From assembly GCA_949358305.1 (NCBI GenBank), contig OX442314.1:59157369-59221368 (forward strand): a DNA stretch of 64,000 bases. The letters are read 5' to 3'. The notes below the pieces were generated by a model, which was not told where the DNA came from, did not search any database, and worked only from the letters and a program-made list of their open reading frames with translations. The position numbers and the translations under genes were made by a program. The DNA comes from Strigamia acuminata (taxonomy: Eukaryota; Arthropoda; Chilopoda; Geophilomorpha; Linotaeniidae). Below, in pieces: positions 41,344 to 54,300 of the stretch. The stretch's first letter is position 1. Each line of letters begins with the position of its first letter.

Positions 41344-42160
41344 ATGTCTCACGCAACCCGGGATCTCAAATTCCGCCTTGAAATTCTCGCTTGCACCTGG
41401 CAAAAATTCGAAGGATGCATGATGTCCGTTCAACTCTTAAAAATGGTATTTGTTTTCCCAAAAACCTCCGGTGAGCTGGCACTCGGAAATACTCTGGTAT
41501 ATTTAGCCGCAAATCCCGAAAATTCACAGAACCACGACGTTTCATTGCAGTCCCACTATGGTCTAGAAACAATTTTCCATCCCGACGGAAAAGTAGATTC
41601 AAGAGTGGTTCAGCTTCTTCCCTTGAGATGTGCAAATCAGCATTGGCTAAGAATCTAAATAGCCGACGGTGAGCCTGCATTAACCTCCCAAATGGAAGAC
41701 ATGTCCCAACCCAATTCGCAAAATTGCAAACCACACCAGCGGCTGGCAGCAAACCTGGTAGGAGTTCTTAAGTGATGACCAGGGTGATGTCCCAACCGAT
41801 TTGATCACAAGAAGGTGCGGTATTTTGAAGTATTTCGCGCAATCCCTCATTACGAAACGTCTCAGCTTGGCGGTTTTCCTTGGTTTCTTGTTCTTCTCCC
41901 CGCGCCCCCTTTTCCGCTTCGACCTGTCGGTATTTGGGCACCACACGTTGCGCGTGATAGTTTGCGGGGCAAATCTCCAGGTCCCTGGCAAGCACGACAC
42001 GGAAAGTCGGGCGCAACGGATGAACCCCAATCCCGCAACCTGAACAGATAGGACATCTCACAATTGGGAAAGCTTCCAATTAAAGGCACGTCCGGCGGCG
42101 CATGTAGTTCTAATTTCATGTGCCTACTAGGTTGAATGTTAAATTTATAAATCAATTAGA
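41344..42160. other. Unassigned region with old repeats
   Basis: Short open frames on both strands, none with a recognised domain. The block at 41350-41425 is weakly similar to 43152-43230 (GATGCATG context), suggesting a diverged repeat pair. Confidence 0.35.
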
Positions 42161-42837
42161 CAATTGAAGACGTAACACCCACGGTACTCACAAACGTTCA
42201 CAAGACATAACACAACAATTTTATGAGAAAAATGTTAGTGAAGATCTCTTATCGTCTGATAGACGCTTCTAGAACCCCTTCAAACAGATGTTAGCAAAAA
42301 TGCATGTGTGAGGAAAACATGGTTCCAGAATATTCACTACTATTGATGATAGGAGCGAACATTCCATTAGTGAACTTATGAAGTTGGCGAAAAATACTTA
42401 TGCACATAACTTTGGTCTATTAATCAATTGTGAAATAGTTTCACTACATATAATCGGGAATTCACACAAACTGTGCTAATCAAATAAAATGTACCGAAAC
42501 AACAACATGAATCTAAAGATGTTTACGTTAAAAGAAGCGCCAAATTAAAGAGTAAATGACATGAATGGCATCTGGTGAGCTTATCGCTCGCTAAAGCAGT
42601 GAACTTTGCTATTCATAACTCGCGCTATGAAATAACATAAATAAAATAAACATAAAACATGGAACATAAATTAAAAATAATTTTTTACAAACAAAAAATG
42701 AATGAATCAAATTATACCAATGTAACTACCGTATATTATCGATTACAACGCGGGCCTCTATTTTTGTAATTAAAAGAAAATTAGATGGAAAATGATATTT
42801 AAAATATCAAGAATAGGATTCTGCGCGCTGACATGCC
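42161..42837. other. AT-rich spacer
   Basis: Nothing recognised. Confidence 0.5.
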
Positions 42838-43146
42838 CTACACTTTTGGAACCCAAACTCGGACGTCTTTGCGCATTTTCGGGTAGAAAACACGCATTTT
42901 CAATCTGTGTAGGGTTTTTTCGACACTAATGTGTTCTACAATGGGAGGGTAGTGCAGCTCGCGAAAATATTGCTCTCGTAAGGACAATGGGAGGCAGATT
43001 TGACGTCTCTTTCTAGTTGCATCTGTGTGAGTTAACAAAAAACGACACAGTATGCTGTCATACATTTCAAATCGTTGTGCGCAAAATCTAACAGTCTCAA
43101 CCTCACTAGGATTTTCAGATAAAATATTAGCTATTAAATATTGCAT
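42838..43146 (-). pseudogene. Ty3/gypsy Pol fragment: integrase H2C2 zinc-finger region
   Basis: The frame has RQICLPLSLREQYFRELHYP, then HISVEKTLHRLKMRVFYPKM and RKDVRVWV, the pattern just before and within the integrase HHCC finger of gypsy elements (LHD...GH-x-G...KT-x-x-R-x-x-x-x-(F/Y)-x-(W/Y)P-x-M). It stops where the Cys pair should follow. A relic unrelated to El-1/El-2. Confidence 0.7.
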
Positions 43147-46100
43147 TTAACTTACGCGACCTTGGATCTGAATTCTGGGCATTGATGATTCCAGCAGCGC
43201 TTGGCAAGAGTTTGAAAGATGCATGTTCAGCTGATGAAATTTGTTCACTTTCTGTCCATTTTCTTTTAGATTTCCAATTGTGGACGCAAATTTTGTGATG
43301 TTTGTGGTGTTAGTGACAATCCTCCTGACTTCTGCTGACCAACTGGTCCAGTTGTTTCATAAGAGTGTCCAAATAGTTGCCTCACAAAGATTGGAATTAG
43401 TGAAATGGACGTCGGAGACATAAATCTTTGATTTATTGGTGATTGTCAAACTGGTGCAGGAATTTTAGATTTTTCTTTGTCCTGCTAATGTGTTTATCAT
43501 CATTGGGGGTGATGTATTCAGTTTCAATGATGTTTGAAGTTCTTCAGGTGATCCTATCACAATGTGCGCATCCAATAAAGTGATCAAGTCTACTGGTGAC
43601 ACCTCTGATTTATCCCTGGTAATAGACTAATTAGGTTTAGGGTAGTGAAATTCCCGAATGAGGGATCCACCACTAGGTGGAGTTGTGTAGACGCCTCGAG
43701 GCACTGGCTCACTTGCTGAATCTTCTCATGCCGAGCACGCGTCGAGGCAAAGTGTAGATTAAACCTTTGACCTTTTATATTCAATCATCCAGTCTCATTT
43801 TTGACATCCGATTATACAACAGTTTGAGCACGGGAATCTAGCAGTGCAACTCAAGAAATGTTTGCGCACTTGATCCTGACGTATGGTGCCTTGTCCGGTT
43901 GCTGATTTCCTGCAGCAATCTCGATGATTGGCTCTTGGTTGGAGGTGGATATGAATTTTTCCGGTGATGATGTAACAAACTTAGCAGCAAAAGGGATAGC
44001 TACTTCCTCTAGCCCCAAATCCGTTACAATGTCACTGGGAACAAAATAAGTTAGTGGATCCTCAACTGATTTGTCATTTTTGATGTTAATAGATGAAGCA
44101 ATAGTCTGTATCAGTTGATTTGAAATCTTGTGATGTAGAAAATTCCTTTGATGAGAACTTCACAAATCCAAAATTATCCAGAGCAGTTAATTGGTTCCTT
44201 ATGAATGGAAGACCAAACACTTTCTCTGGAAAAAAGACTATGTGAATTAAACACTTTAGGGGAAATTTTACAATAATTGGATTCCTTAATCTTAGCACTA
44301 ACAATTTCATTATTAGACTAAGAAATAAAGTTAGATTCAAATTCAACAAATTTAGCACTGGTTACTAAGTTAAGAATAGAATCAAAGTCAAATTCGGGAA
44401 AAGTCAAAATCCGAATTAAAAATTGAGATTAAAAATCAAAATTAAAAATTAAAATTAACAAAGTCAAATTTAGAAATGAGATTAATAACTTTATACTCCT
44501 TAGGAGTTGAGATTAAACATAATGAATGTTGGTTGGACACTGGTGAAACTTCACTATTTCTAGAAAATGATGCAGTTGATAATTAATTCATACTTCCCGG
44601 AATTGCTAAGCAGTGCCCTCGAAACGAGTGAGGCCCTTGAGTCCGCATAGATTACAGGTGTGCATACAACTGGCTTGAAAGGATTATTTCCCAAACTCGA
44701 CCTGCCTGCCCTTACTGATGGCAATGATAATTTTGCCTTTGTGGTCGACCTTTCCCTCGGAAATCCCATCTTGGAATACAACAACGAACTCATCAAGTCT
44801 CGGTTAGCCCGCATAATACGAAACTGGGCCGATTCCACTGATGGGGCCTGGGTATAGATTGTCGCCATTTTCGTTATCGGTGGGGTGGTCGTTGTATAAA
44901 CATTTTGCGCAGTTGCATCAGACGTTCTTACTTGCCGGCCTCTCTGCGTCGTTCCCTAACGCCGGTGTTGGGTCCTAGTTTGGCTCTCTAAGTTCACCAT
45001 ACTTGGTTGGGTGCTTCCTCCCTTCCTTTGATCATGTCCTTGAAGTAAATCCCGCAGAAAGAGGTTGAATGAGCGCAATTAAGTGGACAGGTTCGTAGGT
45101 TTACTTATAAATACCGTCGTCAAATGTGGACATCGGGCGGGAAATAATCCCGGACTCGCTGTAACCAAACGTTATTTATATTCGACAAGGATCAAACTCA
45201 CTTTGTATGTGTTTACACTAAAAAGAATGATAATGCACGGTGTAATTCCTTGGACGGGAGGGCGAGGAATATCACAGGCATTTCGAATTAAAAGGTGGGC
45301 AAAAAGAGGCGCTATTAAGAGTTAAAATGGAGGTGCGCTGTTGAGGACGCGATGTTTAAATAATAGTGACATTCTCAGCTCAATCTAAAGAAAGAGGTAT
45401 GAGAAGTGATGTTATTGTGGTCAGCAAAGCTATAAGTAACCTCTGATCATGTGACCAGAGGGACCAAACTATTGTTGTGAATATTAATTCTAAGAGGGGA
45501 AAAGTAGAATGAGTCACTCAACAATGATATGCGCAAGAAACTTCATGCGCATATCTTATTAGAATGAGTCGGCATCAATGAGTCATTTAGGTTAAAATGA
45601 ATAGAAAATAATATAAAATGATGGAAGAGTTCAACTAGTGAGGAAACAGAGAGAGGGAAGGAAAAAGAAACAAAGTAGAACTCAACAATACTAAGATGAA
45701 AGAAAAGGTAGGAATAATTTAAATTCAGAAAAATTAGAATGGGGTGTGAAAACCATGCCCGTGACAGCTACATTTTTTTTATTTGCTAAAAAACAATCTG
45801 TCCTTTGCCAAATCAACTGAATTCCAATTTTGCAGGGTGTGACTAGCTGCCCCTGCAGGCTGATCCCTGCCCTGCAGCACAATGCACTTAATGCAGCTCT
45901 GGCGCCTCTCATGTTTCTCATGCGCCTGTAGCGGTCCTCCACAACCAGGTGGAGCTGCGGGCCCTCGATTAAGCCAATCAGGCCCCAGAGTGACCCTTCC
46001 GGAAGTGGGTGGGCCCTGAATCCACTTGTTGTTCTTGCAGCCAGCATGGTGAACGGTCGCATTCCGACCGTCTCTCCAAGTCTGACTATGATGGCAACCC

Positions 46101-46900
46101 GAACGAACGGCGTGGCGACTGTCGCCCACCAGAACCTGATCGTCCATGTAAGCCTCGTCCAACTTATGTTCTCCACGAACGTACAGCCGCGTAATCAAAA
46201 CGTCTGATTAGGGATGGCTCAAGTAGCCATCGCATTGGGTCTCGTAGCCTTCCCCTGACCAAGTAGCGTCCATCCGAACACTCACAAGGAATGCAGCATA
46301 AATGCATTTTTCCAAAAAATACGTAGTTTTTTATTATTTACTCGTTTCTATTTTTTAGGTGCAATACCTACCAACATAATTTCTGAGATGCAAATTTTTA
46401 ATAAGTTTCTATTTAATAGAAATGATACATATCGCATAACATGCCCTCTTTGTGTCCAAACACCGCCCAATAGTATTCTATTAATAGTAAGATTATATTC
46501 ATTTATATATTTTTTATTCAAGTTTGATAATTAATTGATTATTTTTTTTAAAGACAACTTTAGGCATTGTATCAGAAATTCGGAATGGAGCCAGAAGAAT
46601 TGGATTTAGATACAGAAAAAGAAAACGACTTGAGTCCGGATCCATCACAAAAGGCGTAAAACTGAGGGTTTCATATAGTTTTAAGAGGAAAAGATTTTAA
46701 TTGCAAGTGGAAAAATATCGAATATAAAAAGGCCAACAAAAACGCCGTAATTATAGCCCAACATACATACAGTGGCCAGATGAATGCTGACCACAACCAT
46801 TATGAAGGCTAAAATCATCTTCGCGACCATTCCAATTTGCAAATTGGATCCGAAAAAAATCCGAATGCATCTTGGAGGAAAATCTAGCGAATTGAAGTCA
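43147..46900. other. AT-rich relic-rich region without a recognised gene
   Basis: Several open stretches look once-coding (for example minus strand 43850-44090 and 45691-46176, plus strand 44660-44857) but none carries a motif I recognise. Two minus-strand frames share the phrase QLHLVV(D/E). Confidence 0.35.
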
Positions 46901-47265
46901 CTAGACTACAAAATTCTATCCTCGCTGACCATCAAACAAGAAATAGACAACAAAATTAAGAGTTGTGCGTCCAATTACAATAAAAAAAATAATTGATTGT
47001 GAAGTGAAGATTCAGGAGGCGTCAGCCACGTTTTTGGCGCCGCGCCACCAAACAACTTCACCATTAGCTCCGATTACAAACAATTATCATGGCGCTGCAA
47101 GTGCGCTTCATGATGCGACCATGCGTCTACCTAAATATGAAGCCATTAAATTCAAAGGCGACCCACTCGAGTGGGGCAATTTTTGGGGAAAGTTGGAAAT
47201 AAGTATTGTCACGCGGTTGAGCCGCACCGACCTTCGGCTGGCTTCTTCGTACATTCTTAGTTAAT
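46901..47265 (+). pseudogene. BEL/Pao Gag fragment
   Basis: The phrase RLPKYEAIKFKGDPLEWGNFW is the hallmark of BEL/Pao Gag (DUF1759: LPK-x-x-(L/I)-x-x-F-x-GDP-x-x-W-x-x-FW). The frame ends at a stop soon after. It is separate from the BEL/Pao RT fragment at 18612. Confidence 0.65.
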
Positions 47266-47967
47266 TTAGTTTAATAAACCTTTTAATAAACCGTTTAGCC
47301 ACTATGACATCATGGGATGATCAACTAGATTGAATATGGGGAATAGGAGTTTTCCTCATAAATGATGAAACTCAGTTAATACAGATCTCCTCAACCTATT
47401 AAATTGACATCTAGCAACCGATGTACGGATTGCTAGAAACTCAGTTGTCTTTACTTAAAAAACCCATACATAATTCATCTTTAACTTAACCTATGATTTA
47501 GTTTTATTTATTTTCTAACTTAATTCTAGTTTGCTTAGATCAAACCATGTAATCCTTTCTTGTAAGAATAACATCAGCATTTTGCGCGATGTGTTGGATC
47601 CTGTGCCCCAGCTGCCCAGCAGAAATTGTATGACAAATGCGAATCCTATGTGCGGCAAAAAATGAACCAAGAAGCAATCGATGCTATGGCTTGCCCACTC
47701 ATTGTAGGAATAGTTCCGAAGCAAATATCACTCGATTTTTCTCGCCAGCATCCTGATGGCAAATATTTGGCCAAGGTGCGATATTCGCATATTTGTATCT
47801 AAAATATCATTTGCTATGTAAATTAGCATCACTCGTGATGCTTACTGTTTAAGTGCCACCTGGCGTACCTTGAATAAATCGCTTGATTGAACTCTACCAT
47901 CGTGACTAGTTGTCAATCATTTCACTCCACATCACTATTTTAAAGATTTGGTTAGAACATACCAAAT
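47266..47967 (+). other. Spacer ending in an LTR-like 3' end
   Basis: AATAAA near 47873 and a terminal ...ACATACCA directly before a PBS-like site. LTR limits not determined. Confidence 0.35.
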
Positions 47968-47985
47968 TGGCGACGAGAAAGGATC
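47968..47985 (+). promoter_or_regulatory. Possible gypsy (Mag-type) primer binding site
   Basis: TGGCGACGAGAAAGGATC resembles tRNA-Ser-type PBS of Mag-like gypsy elements (TGGCGACGAGG...). No matching coding region follows, so it is a relic at best. Confidence 0.4.
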
Positions 47986-48300
47986 AGATGAATCCTCATC
48001 AATGATTTTTCCTGAAATCTTTGGTGTTTTGTGAGTTTTTATATCGTTTTTTGTTGGCCCTTTTTAGCTTCCATGGTGAGTTTAGGACTTAAATATCGGC
48101 TAGAAAATGTTGGGAATCAAATGTGTCCAATCATTTGAATGACATATTTTAGTGTATATAGTTATTGTATAATTTATTGAGTACAATCTTGTTTTGATGT
48201 TATAATATGATTTAGAAGTGTATTCTTTATTGGCACGTAATTCGTTTTAACAGGGAACAAATGGTGTCATTGAGTGTATGCGCCGCACGTTATTATGACG

Positions 48301-48458
48301 TGCCGCGCAAGATCATCGAAACCGTACTTGCTTTTCAAATTGCCGCGCCAACCCATACTATGGGTATCAACAATAGCGGCGCCGCTATTGTTGATACAAT
48401 GGATGTGCGGCAAGAAAATTTGCCGCGCCAATTCATGCCGCGCCAAGTAATGCCGCGC
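48301..48458. repeat. Cluster of TGCCGCGC motifs
   Basis: Five copies of TGCCGCGC (48301, 48341, 48421, 48436, 48451) in 160 bp of otherwise AT-rich DNA. A TATAAAAGG box lies downstream near 48484 and AATAAA sequences near 48523 and 48545, so this may be the regulatory part of an LTR or promoter. Confidence 0.6.
48364..48397. repeat. 34-bp perfect palindrome
   Basis: GTATCAACAATAGCGGC followed with no spacer by its exact reverse complement. It is centred on GGCGCC between two groups of TGCCGCGC motifs. Confidence 0.93.
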
Positions 48459-48639
48459 GGAGTACTCGTCACCATAATTAAGTTATAAAAGGATATTTGG
48501 TTTAAGCTAAATCTTTGACTGAATAAAAGAAGTATATTTTCGTAATAAAATATCCTGAGTCATTTAAAACATAAAGACAATTGTTACGAGTTCATGCAAT
48601 CCCCTAAACCACGCAACAGTATTGACTCGAAACCCAACA

Positions 48640-49128
48640 CATCAAATTAAGACAAGTTGATATATTTGAAATAGTTTCTGAATGGAGAGGCCGTGCTAGT
48701 GCTAAAAGGTCTGCCACCCAAGCAAATATCCCTCAACTTGGTATCAATCATCATGTCGATCGTCGGCGAGAAGTGTTGAAAAACATCAATGTTTTCTAGT
48801 GTGTTTGAGTATTTGATTGTTTCTTAATTAACCTTTTTAGGTGAGACATTATATGTCCCATTGTAACGTGATAAGGGCTTCATATATCGTCCCATTTGGC
48901 TTTGCATACACAATGTAATGCCTAAGTCAAATGGGTAATTATATAAGTATTGTAATCTCTATATATGTTTATACTATATTATTCATGATAAGAGTAATTT
49001 GTCCAAGGACATTGTTTTTATTTTATAGACAGTTTACCCATGTTATATCATTCATTTGTTGTTTTAGTTACAATTGAGAAAAAGGACAGAACTTGTACTA
49101 GTGGAAAGCATAAGTTTGGAAACATCAA
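48640..49128. other. AT-rich spacer
   Basis: No gene; nothing recognised. Confidence 0.5.
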
Positions 49129-49130
49129 TA

Positions 49131-49745
49131 GGTGCGTTCAATCTGCTAGCAGAAAGTCACTTAACTGACTTAACTGCCTTTCAGAGGGCGGAAGTGACGA
49201 AAATTACGTCAAATTTTGACCAAGTAAAGTCAATAAAGTGACTTTTAGGAAAGTAACTGGCAAGTTACTTTTCCATCTTTTAGAAGTCACTTACATGTGC
49301 GTGCGCATGCGCATTGCACATTTAACAAAGCTACAGTGGCAGCCATTTTGTTCTCGATCTAACTGGCTAAAAAATGAATTCGTCACCACCAAAAGAAAAG
49401 GTATTTGGGTAAGGAAATGTGTTTCAACAATTTTTTCTACGGTAAATTCACACGTGTGGCACACGGTAAATTCGCACGTGTGGCACACGATTAATTCGGA
49501 CATGTGGCACACGGTTAATTCGGACGTGTGGCGCACGGTTAATTCAGACGTGTGGCACACGGTAAATTCACGTGTGGCACACGGTAAATTTACACGTGTA
49601 CACGGTAAATTCACACGTGTGGCATGTGAAGTCTGGTGCTAAGTAGGTGAAATCTGGTGCTAAAGTAAGTGCATTCAATAAAAAGTGACTTTGAGGAAAG
49701 GAAGGAAAGTGAAAGTCACTTCTTCTACCCCAGATTGAACGCACC
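49131..49745. mobile_element. MITE with 15-bp terminal inverted repeats
   Basis: GGTGCGTTCAATCTG at 49131-49145 and its exact reverse complement at 49731-49745, flanked by TA on both sides (49129-49130, 49746-49747). Subterminal AAGTCACTT-like motifs occur near both ends. No coding capacity; 615 bp. The superfamily is not determined. Confidence 0.85.
49439..49622. repeat. 24-bp minisatellite inside the MITE
   Basis: About eight imperfect units of ACGGTAAATTCACACGTGTG plus GCAC, each with a palindromic CACGTG-type core in most units. Confidence 0.9.
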
Positions 49746-49949
49746 TAATGATTCCAAAAAATATTTTTTCTTTCACCTTTGTTGTGTGCAAATAAATAAT
49801 TGACAAATATGACGAGTTACTACACATTGTTGCCCTTTTATTCAGCTTCAAAACAAAGTGTTTGAACTAAAAAAAAAATAAAAAATGAAAGAGAAATGAT
49901 CATTTTTCTTCATCTGTTCCGAAGCAAAAATATGGAAATATGTGTTCCC

Positions 49950-50308
49950 TGTTGCAAAAGTTTAGAAACTTGAAGTAAAAAAATTAAAACCACCATTATA
50001 AATGAGTTTTACCTCAGTATTTGGTGGGATGGTGCTTTCACCTGATCACTGCAGCAATCCTTCTCACCATTGATGATGTCAGTTTTTGTCATCCTCTGCG
50101 GTGATTGATTCCCACACTTGTGTTATTGCAGCTTTCATTTCTGGGTTTGTGAGCTCTTAATCGTTTCTACATCAGCAGTCAAATATTTTCCATGGGATTC
50201 ATAACTGGTGAATTACCTGTCTAAGGTAAAAGTAATTTTTTTTGTGTTAAACCATTTCATTATGGTCTTGGTCATATGGAAGGGTGCTCCATCTTGCTTG
50301 AAGGTACT
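49950..50308 (-). pseudogene. Tc1/mariner-like transposase, C-terminal part (split by El-2)
   Basis: On the minus strand: TFKQDGAPFHMTKTIMKWFN, the second catalytic-Asp box of Tc1/mariner transposases, followed by frameshifted remnants of the MNP-(M/I)-EN box and the C-terminal end (RIAAVIR, TKY). Internal stops mark it as dead before El-2 inserted. The N-terminal side continues at 63847. Confidence 0.85.
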
Positions 50309-51327
50309 TGTTGTGACCCGACTGGACCGGGGTCAACGAAGAGTTTCTCTCGTGACCTCGTTTCGGGTGTAAGGGGAGCCGCAAGCGCGTCTCCCTTCCC
50401 TCAGTGCATTGACATCTAGTCAATGGACAGGCGTCTGCCCTGAGGGAGTAGGGATGGCTCGTCCACCCCACCATTGGGTGATTCCGGTCACCTGTCAACC
50501 CCGCTTTGTGCAAAGGAATGTGCCTTGCACTGAGCGGGCAGAACCAACACAACCATCAAACGAGAAACACACGTAAAATCCGTCGTCCTACAAGATCAGG
50601 CCCAAGTAAATATACTGGGATTGACCGAGGACAAAGGACAATTTACCGTGAGTACGTTTGGTCAGTGTCAAACTCCGCAGAGTAACCTGCGAGATAAGAT
50701 TACCACACTATTTTAGCACACCAGCTAGAAATAGTAAAAACCACTCCAGTTTAGCGAGTTGTGCAGACAAACGGTCGCACAAGCCTAAACTGCAGTAAAA
50801 CCACGACGAGCGTTCCCGCCGCTGTGTGAGCGCCGGGAGCCAGAAGAGTCCGCCGCTGTGTGATCGCCGGACACCACACAAAAAACCTAGACAACAGACC
50901 GAAGTAAGCCTTTTAACTAAGCATTCACTCGCGCCCGACCAGCGTGAGCCCGAAGGACCAGCCAGAGACGAGCCGAGGACGCCATATTGCCACGCCGGCC
51001 CAAGACGACATCACGTTGCTACAACGAGGACGCCATCTTGGACACGCACGAGACAACAGACGACCTCGCCGATTCCAGCCAGCTTTCATCTTACCTTTGC
51101 CTTTCCATTTCCCATCACCCATTCCGATTTACCTTTTACTTACCCTTTATATATATATATATAAGATATATCTGTACATTGCCCCGCAGAATAAATCTAT
51201 ATTATATTTTACCTTTTATATCTGTGTAATCATTTCTTTGGGTAAACCGCTTGAGCAAAGCGGTAGTGAGTTAGTCGAATTAAGTAATCAACCCACGAGT
51301 TAGCGACGGTTAGAGTTGAGCGCGACA
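50309..51327 (+). repeat. El-2 5' LTR (1019 bp)
   Basis: TGTTGTGACC...GCGCGACA. The first roughly 590 bp are almost identical to El-1; the rest is strongly diverged. A TATATATATATATATA run lies near 51147 and AATAAA at 51190-51195. The terminal hairpin ACCGCTT-GAGCA-AAGCGGT is kept. Confidence 0.96.
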
Positions 51328-51329
51328 CG

Positions 51330-51347
51330 TGGGGGCCTGTCCGGGAT
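51330..51347 (+). promoter_or_regulatory. El-2 primer binding site
   Basis: TGGGGGCCTGTCCGGGAT. It differs from the murine leukaemia virus tRNA-Pro site only in a two-base transposition, by comparison from memory. The implied C discriminator base before CCA fits eukaryotic tRNA-Pro. Confidence 0.8.
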
Positions 51348-51399
51348 CAAGTTGAATAACTGATTCTAACCTGTGATTACACCATACCCAAAGCAAGAA

Positions 51400-54300
51400 A
51401 TGGCAGATAATACTCGAGTAACAGACTCCGACTCAGACGTTAACAAACGAGCCGGTAGTCGCAAAGGAACCGACTATCATTTGAGGTCGGGAGGTCCTTT
51501 GCCCAAAGCCTCAGCGCACGAGTCTAGGCAAAAACGCCGCAAGGCCAAGCCAGACCGACGAAGCGCTTCGGAGGCATCGCACCCGTCTCACGCCGAGACG
51601 AGGCAGCGATTAGACGAGACGGAGCGGAGTGAGGATCCGTCCCACTCCAAACCGCCGCGTCTCCATCGTGACGGCGAGACGAGCGGAAACGAGGTTTTAT
51701 CCCGTAACCAATCGCCTCGTCTAACGCACGATACCGAGGTAAACGATCCGAGGGCGACGTCTTCGATACAAAGGACGGCGTCCGACACGACAGCGAATTC
51801 AGCGCTAAACACGCCAATTACGCACAGTCGACCAGCCTCGGTAGTGTCTGAAGGGCACAAGTCCAACTCGTCCTCTGTCAAGCGTGTTTCGAGCCAGCCT
51901 TACAGCGTCTCGGGCACCTTGATTGATGCGATGCAATTGGCACAAGCGGAGGGAGTGAGATACACCCTTCCGACGGGGAAGATTACAGTGTACGAAACGT
52001 TACAAATCGTACGTGCAGCTTTAAAAGCGCACAGTGTATCCCCACAAATCACCATTGTTGAAGGTGCACACGCTCAACAATTGGTTGATTCCGCTCAATT
52101 TGAAGCGGATGCAGAGAATGAGGCTCGACAAGCCATTCGCGAGAGACGGAGGAAGCTGGCGGAAAGAGAAGCGCAAGCTCTCGAGTACGGCAGAACCCAG
52201 CCCAATCCGACTACTCCCGAGGAGGTAGAAATAGTTGACCGAGCCCTGAGAGCACATCGATATGCTTTCCACTCGCAACAAGAAGCAGAGCGAGCATTTA
52301 TGGCCAGATTGCGACGAGATGACCCGAAATCCGTTCGCAAACCAGAGGTCAGTTCATCCGAGCTGTCCGACGAGAGCCTAGAGGGAGACCCAAAGCGCAC
52401 GCCGAAGGCCAAACCCAAACCCCAGCCGGAGAGGGCAACACCAGCTACTCCGCGCAAGAGAGATGCGTCGGCCAGAGAACAACAAACTCGGCCCCGCATG
52501 CAAGCTCTCGATTCAGCCACAAATAATGCGATAACACGGTTAATCAACGCTAATAATGCTAGGCGAAATGAAGAGCAAGCTCTCACAAGCCAACAGCAAG
52601 ATAATCCGCAAGGGACTGAGTGGCAACAACCAGTGCCCATCCTTGAAGACGACGAGTCGTCAAGGAGACAATCGCATGATCGCACCTCTTCGCGAGAAGA
52701 AGGCAAACGCGATGAAAGACCGAAATATTATCGCTACGGAAATAGTGATTCGTCGTCAGATGGACTGGAGTCAAATGCACCCAGTCATCACGATTCGGAG
52801 AGAGGTTCCGGAGAAAGACGAAGGGAAAGAGAACGCGATGAACGCAGGGAAAGGGAACGTGACGACCGTCGTAGGGGCCGGAAAGAGTCAAACTCTTCAC
52901 GGCGCAACCCGCCACGCCGCTCACCGTCTCCCGACCCCAGCTCCGACCCCTCATCCAACGACGACAGACGAAAGGAGAAATCAAGTAATCGCCGGAAGAG
53001 ATCCAACTCTCCGCGCGATAGAGAGAAACGACGTCGATCGGAAAATAGCGACCACCGACGGGAGGAGTTTCAGGACCTTCCCCGACAAAGCGCGTTTACC
53101 GATTCGACGGGTCGGCAGTATACGATGGGAGAGCTTGGAAGAGCCCTACTCGGCTCGTTAAAAGCCGAGGGAATCGATCTGAGCAAACGAAACGATCGTA
53201 ATCGTAGCACTGGCGACCGCGTAAAGAAAAAATACGCTGTCTCACGACGTGACACCATGAGTGTTACCGGGAATATTAGGTGGCAATTTTATATTCAGAA
53301 CCGTTTCGACGGGTCATGGAAAGCGGGAGATCGCTTCCTTGACGAAGTAATTCGAATTAAGACTGCCACTAAAGCCACCGTAGGAGACATGCTCACCCAC
53401 GGTATTGTCGAGCTAATGACAGGCTCGGCACGTGAGTGGTACCAAGGATTGAAAGGCGTCAATTGGGACGACTTTTTAATGAGATTCGACCTACGCTACG
53501 GCGAGACACCCGAAGAGGTGAGCCGAAAGATGCGAGGTCTTCGCCAGATGCCTGGTGAAACCATAATGGATTACGACATTCGCGCCAGATCGTTGTTCGA
53601 AAAGGCCCCGATGGAATTTCATGCCACGGGATTCAACCTTTTCTTTCTCGGCGGTTTGTCGGAGTACTCGCAACGGGTGTTACTTGAAGAAAGGGCACCG
53701 ACAGGAGGCAGCTACGAGGAGATGAGCGCCTTCCTGTTTGAGAACACGATAGATATCGAGAAGAGATATTATTCCGCTTTACCAGAAGCGGAGAAAGCAG
53801 CAACCGCTAAACGTCTCAAGTTGAGTGCGGAAAGATATGGGGCGACAGATAAAATTATGCGCCCTACTGAATATCTTAGCGGTATAATGGAGCTGGCAGA
53901 AGCTAGCGTTGGTTTACAAATAAAAAATAAACTGACATCCACGCTGCCTTCCAACCCTTTGGCCGCCCCTAAAAAGGCACCGACAGCGTCAGCCATGCAA
54001 GCGACACTGGAGGAGGTCAAGGAGGGGGAGGAAGCCGGACAAGATGCCGGAAAATCAGACGAAAAAGAAGAAAAAGACGATTATTCGACGAACGAAGAAA
54101 TACGAAGCTATCGCGATACCTTATCAACGGGTTGCGATGAGGAAGGACCGCTAGTACATCTCATCCATCGAGATAGAGCGGTAGAAGAATTTCGCGCCAG
54201 GTTAAAACCAAATGCCGGCCGAATTCCGAAGTATTTTCGGAAAAATTACACGCCACCGTCGAAAGCAGACCCTGAAAAGAAAAAATCGACTGAAGCCCCA

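Noticed and set aside
41690-42155. Nanos-like or zinc-knuckle protein on the minus strand (CPICSGCG ... CPANYH)
   Set aside because: Cys/His spacing fits neither family, and overlapping frames are equally open.
45691-46198. Two overlapping minus-strand frames of 139-161 codons
   Set aside because: No recognised motif; which frame was ever coding is undecidable by eye.
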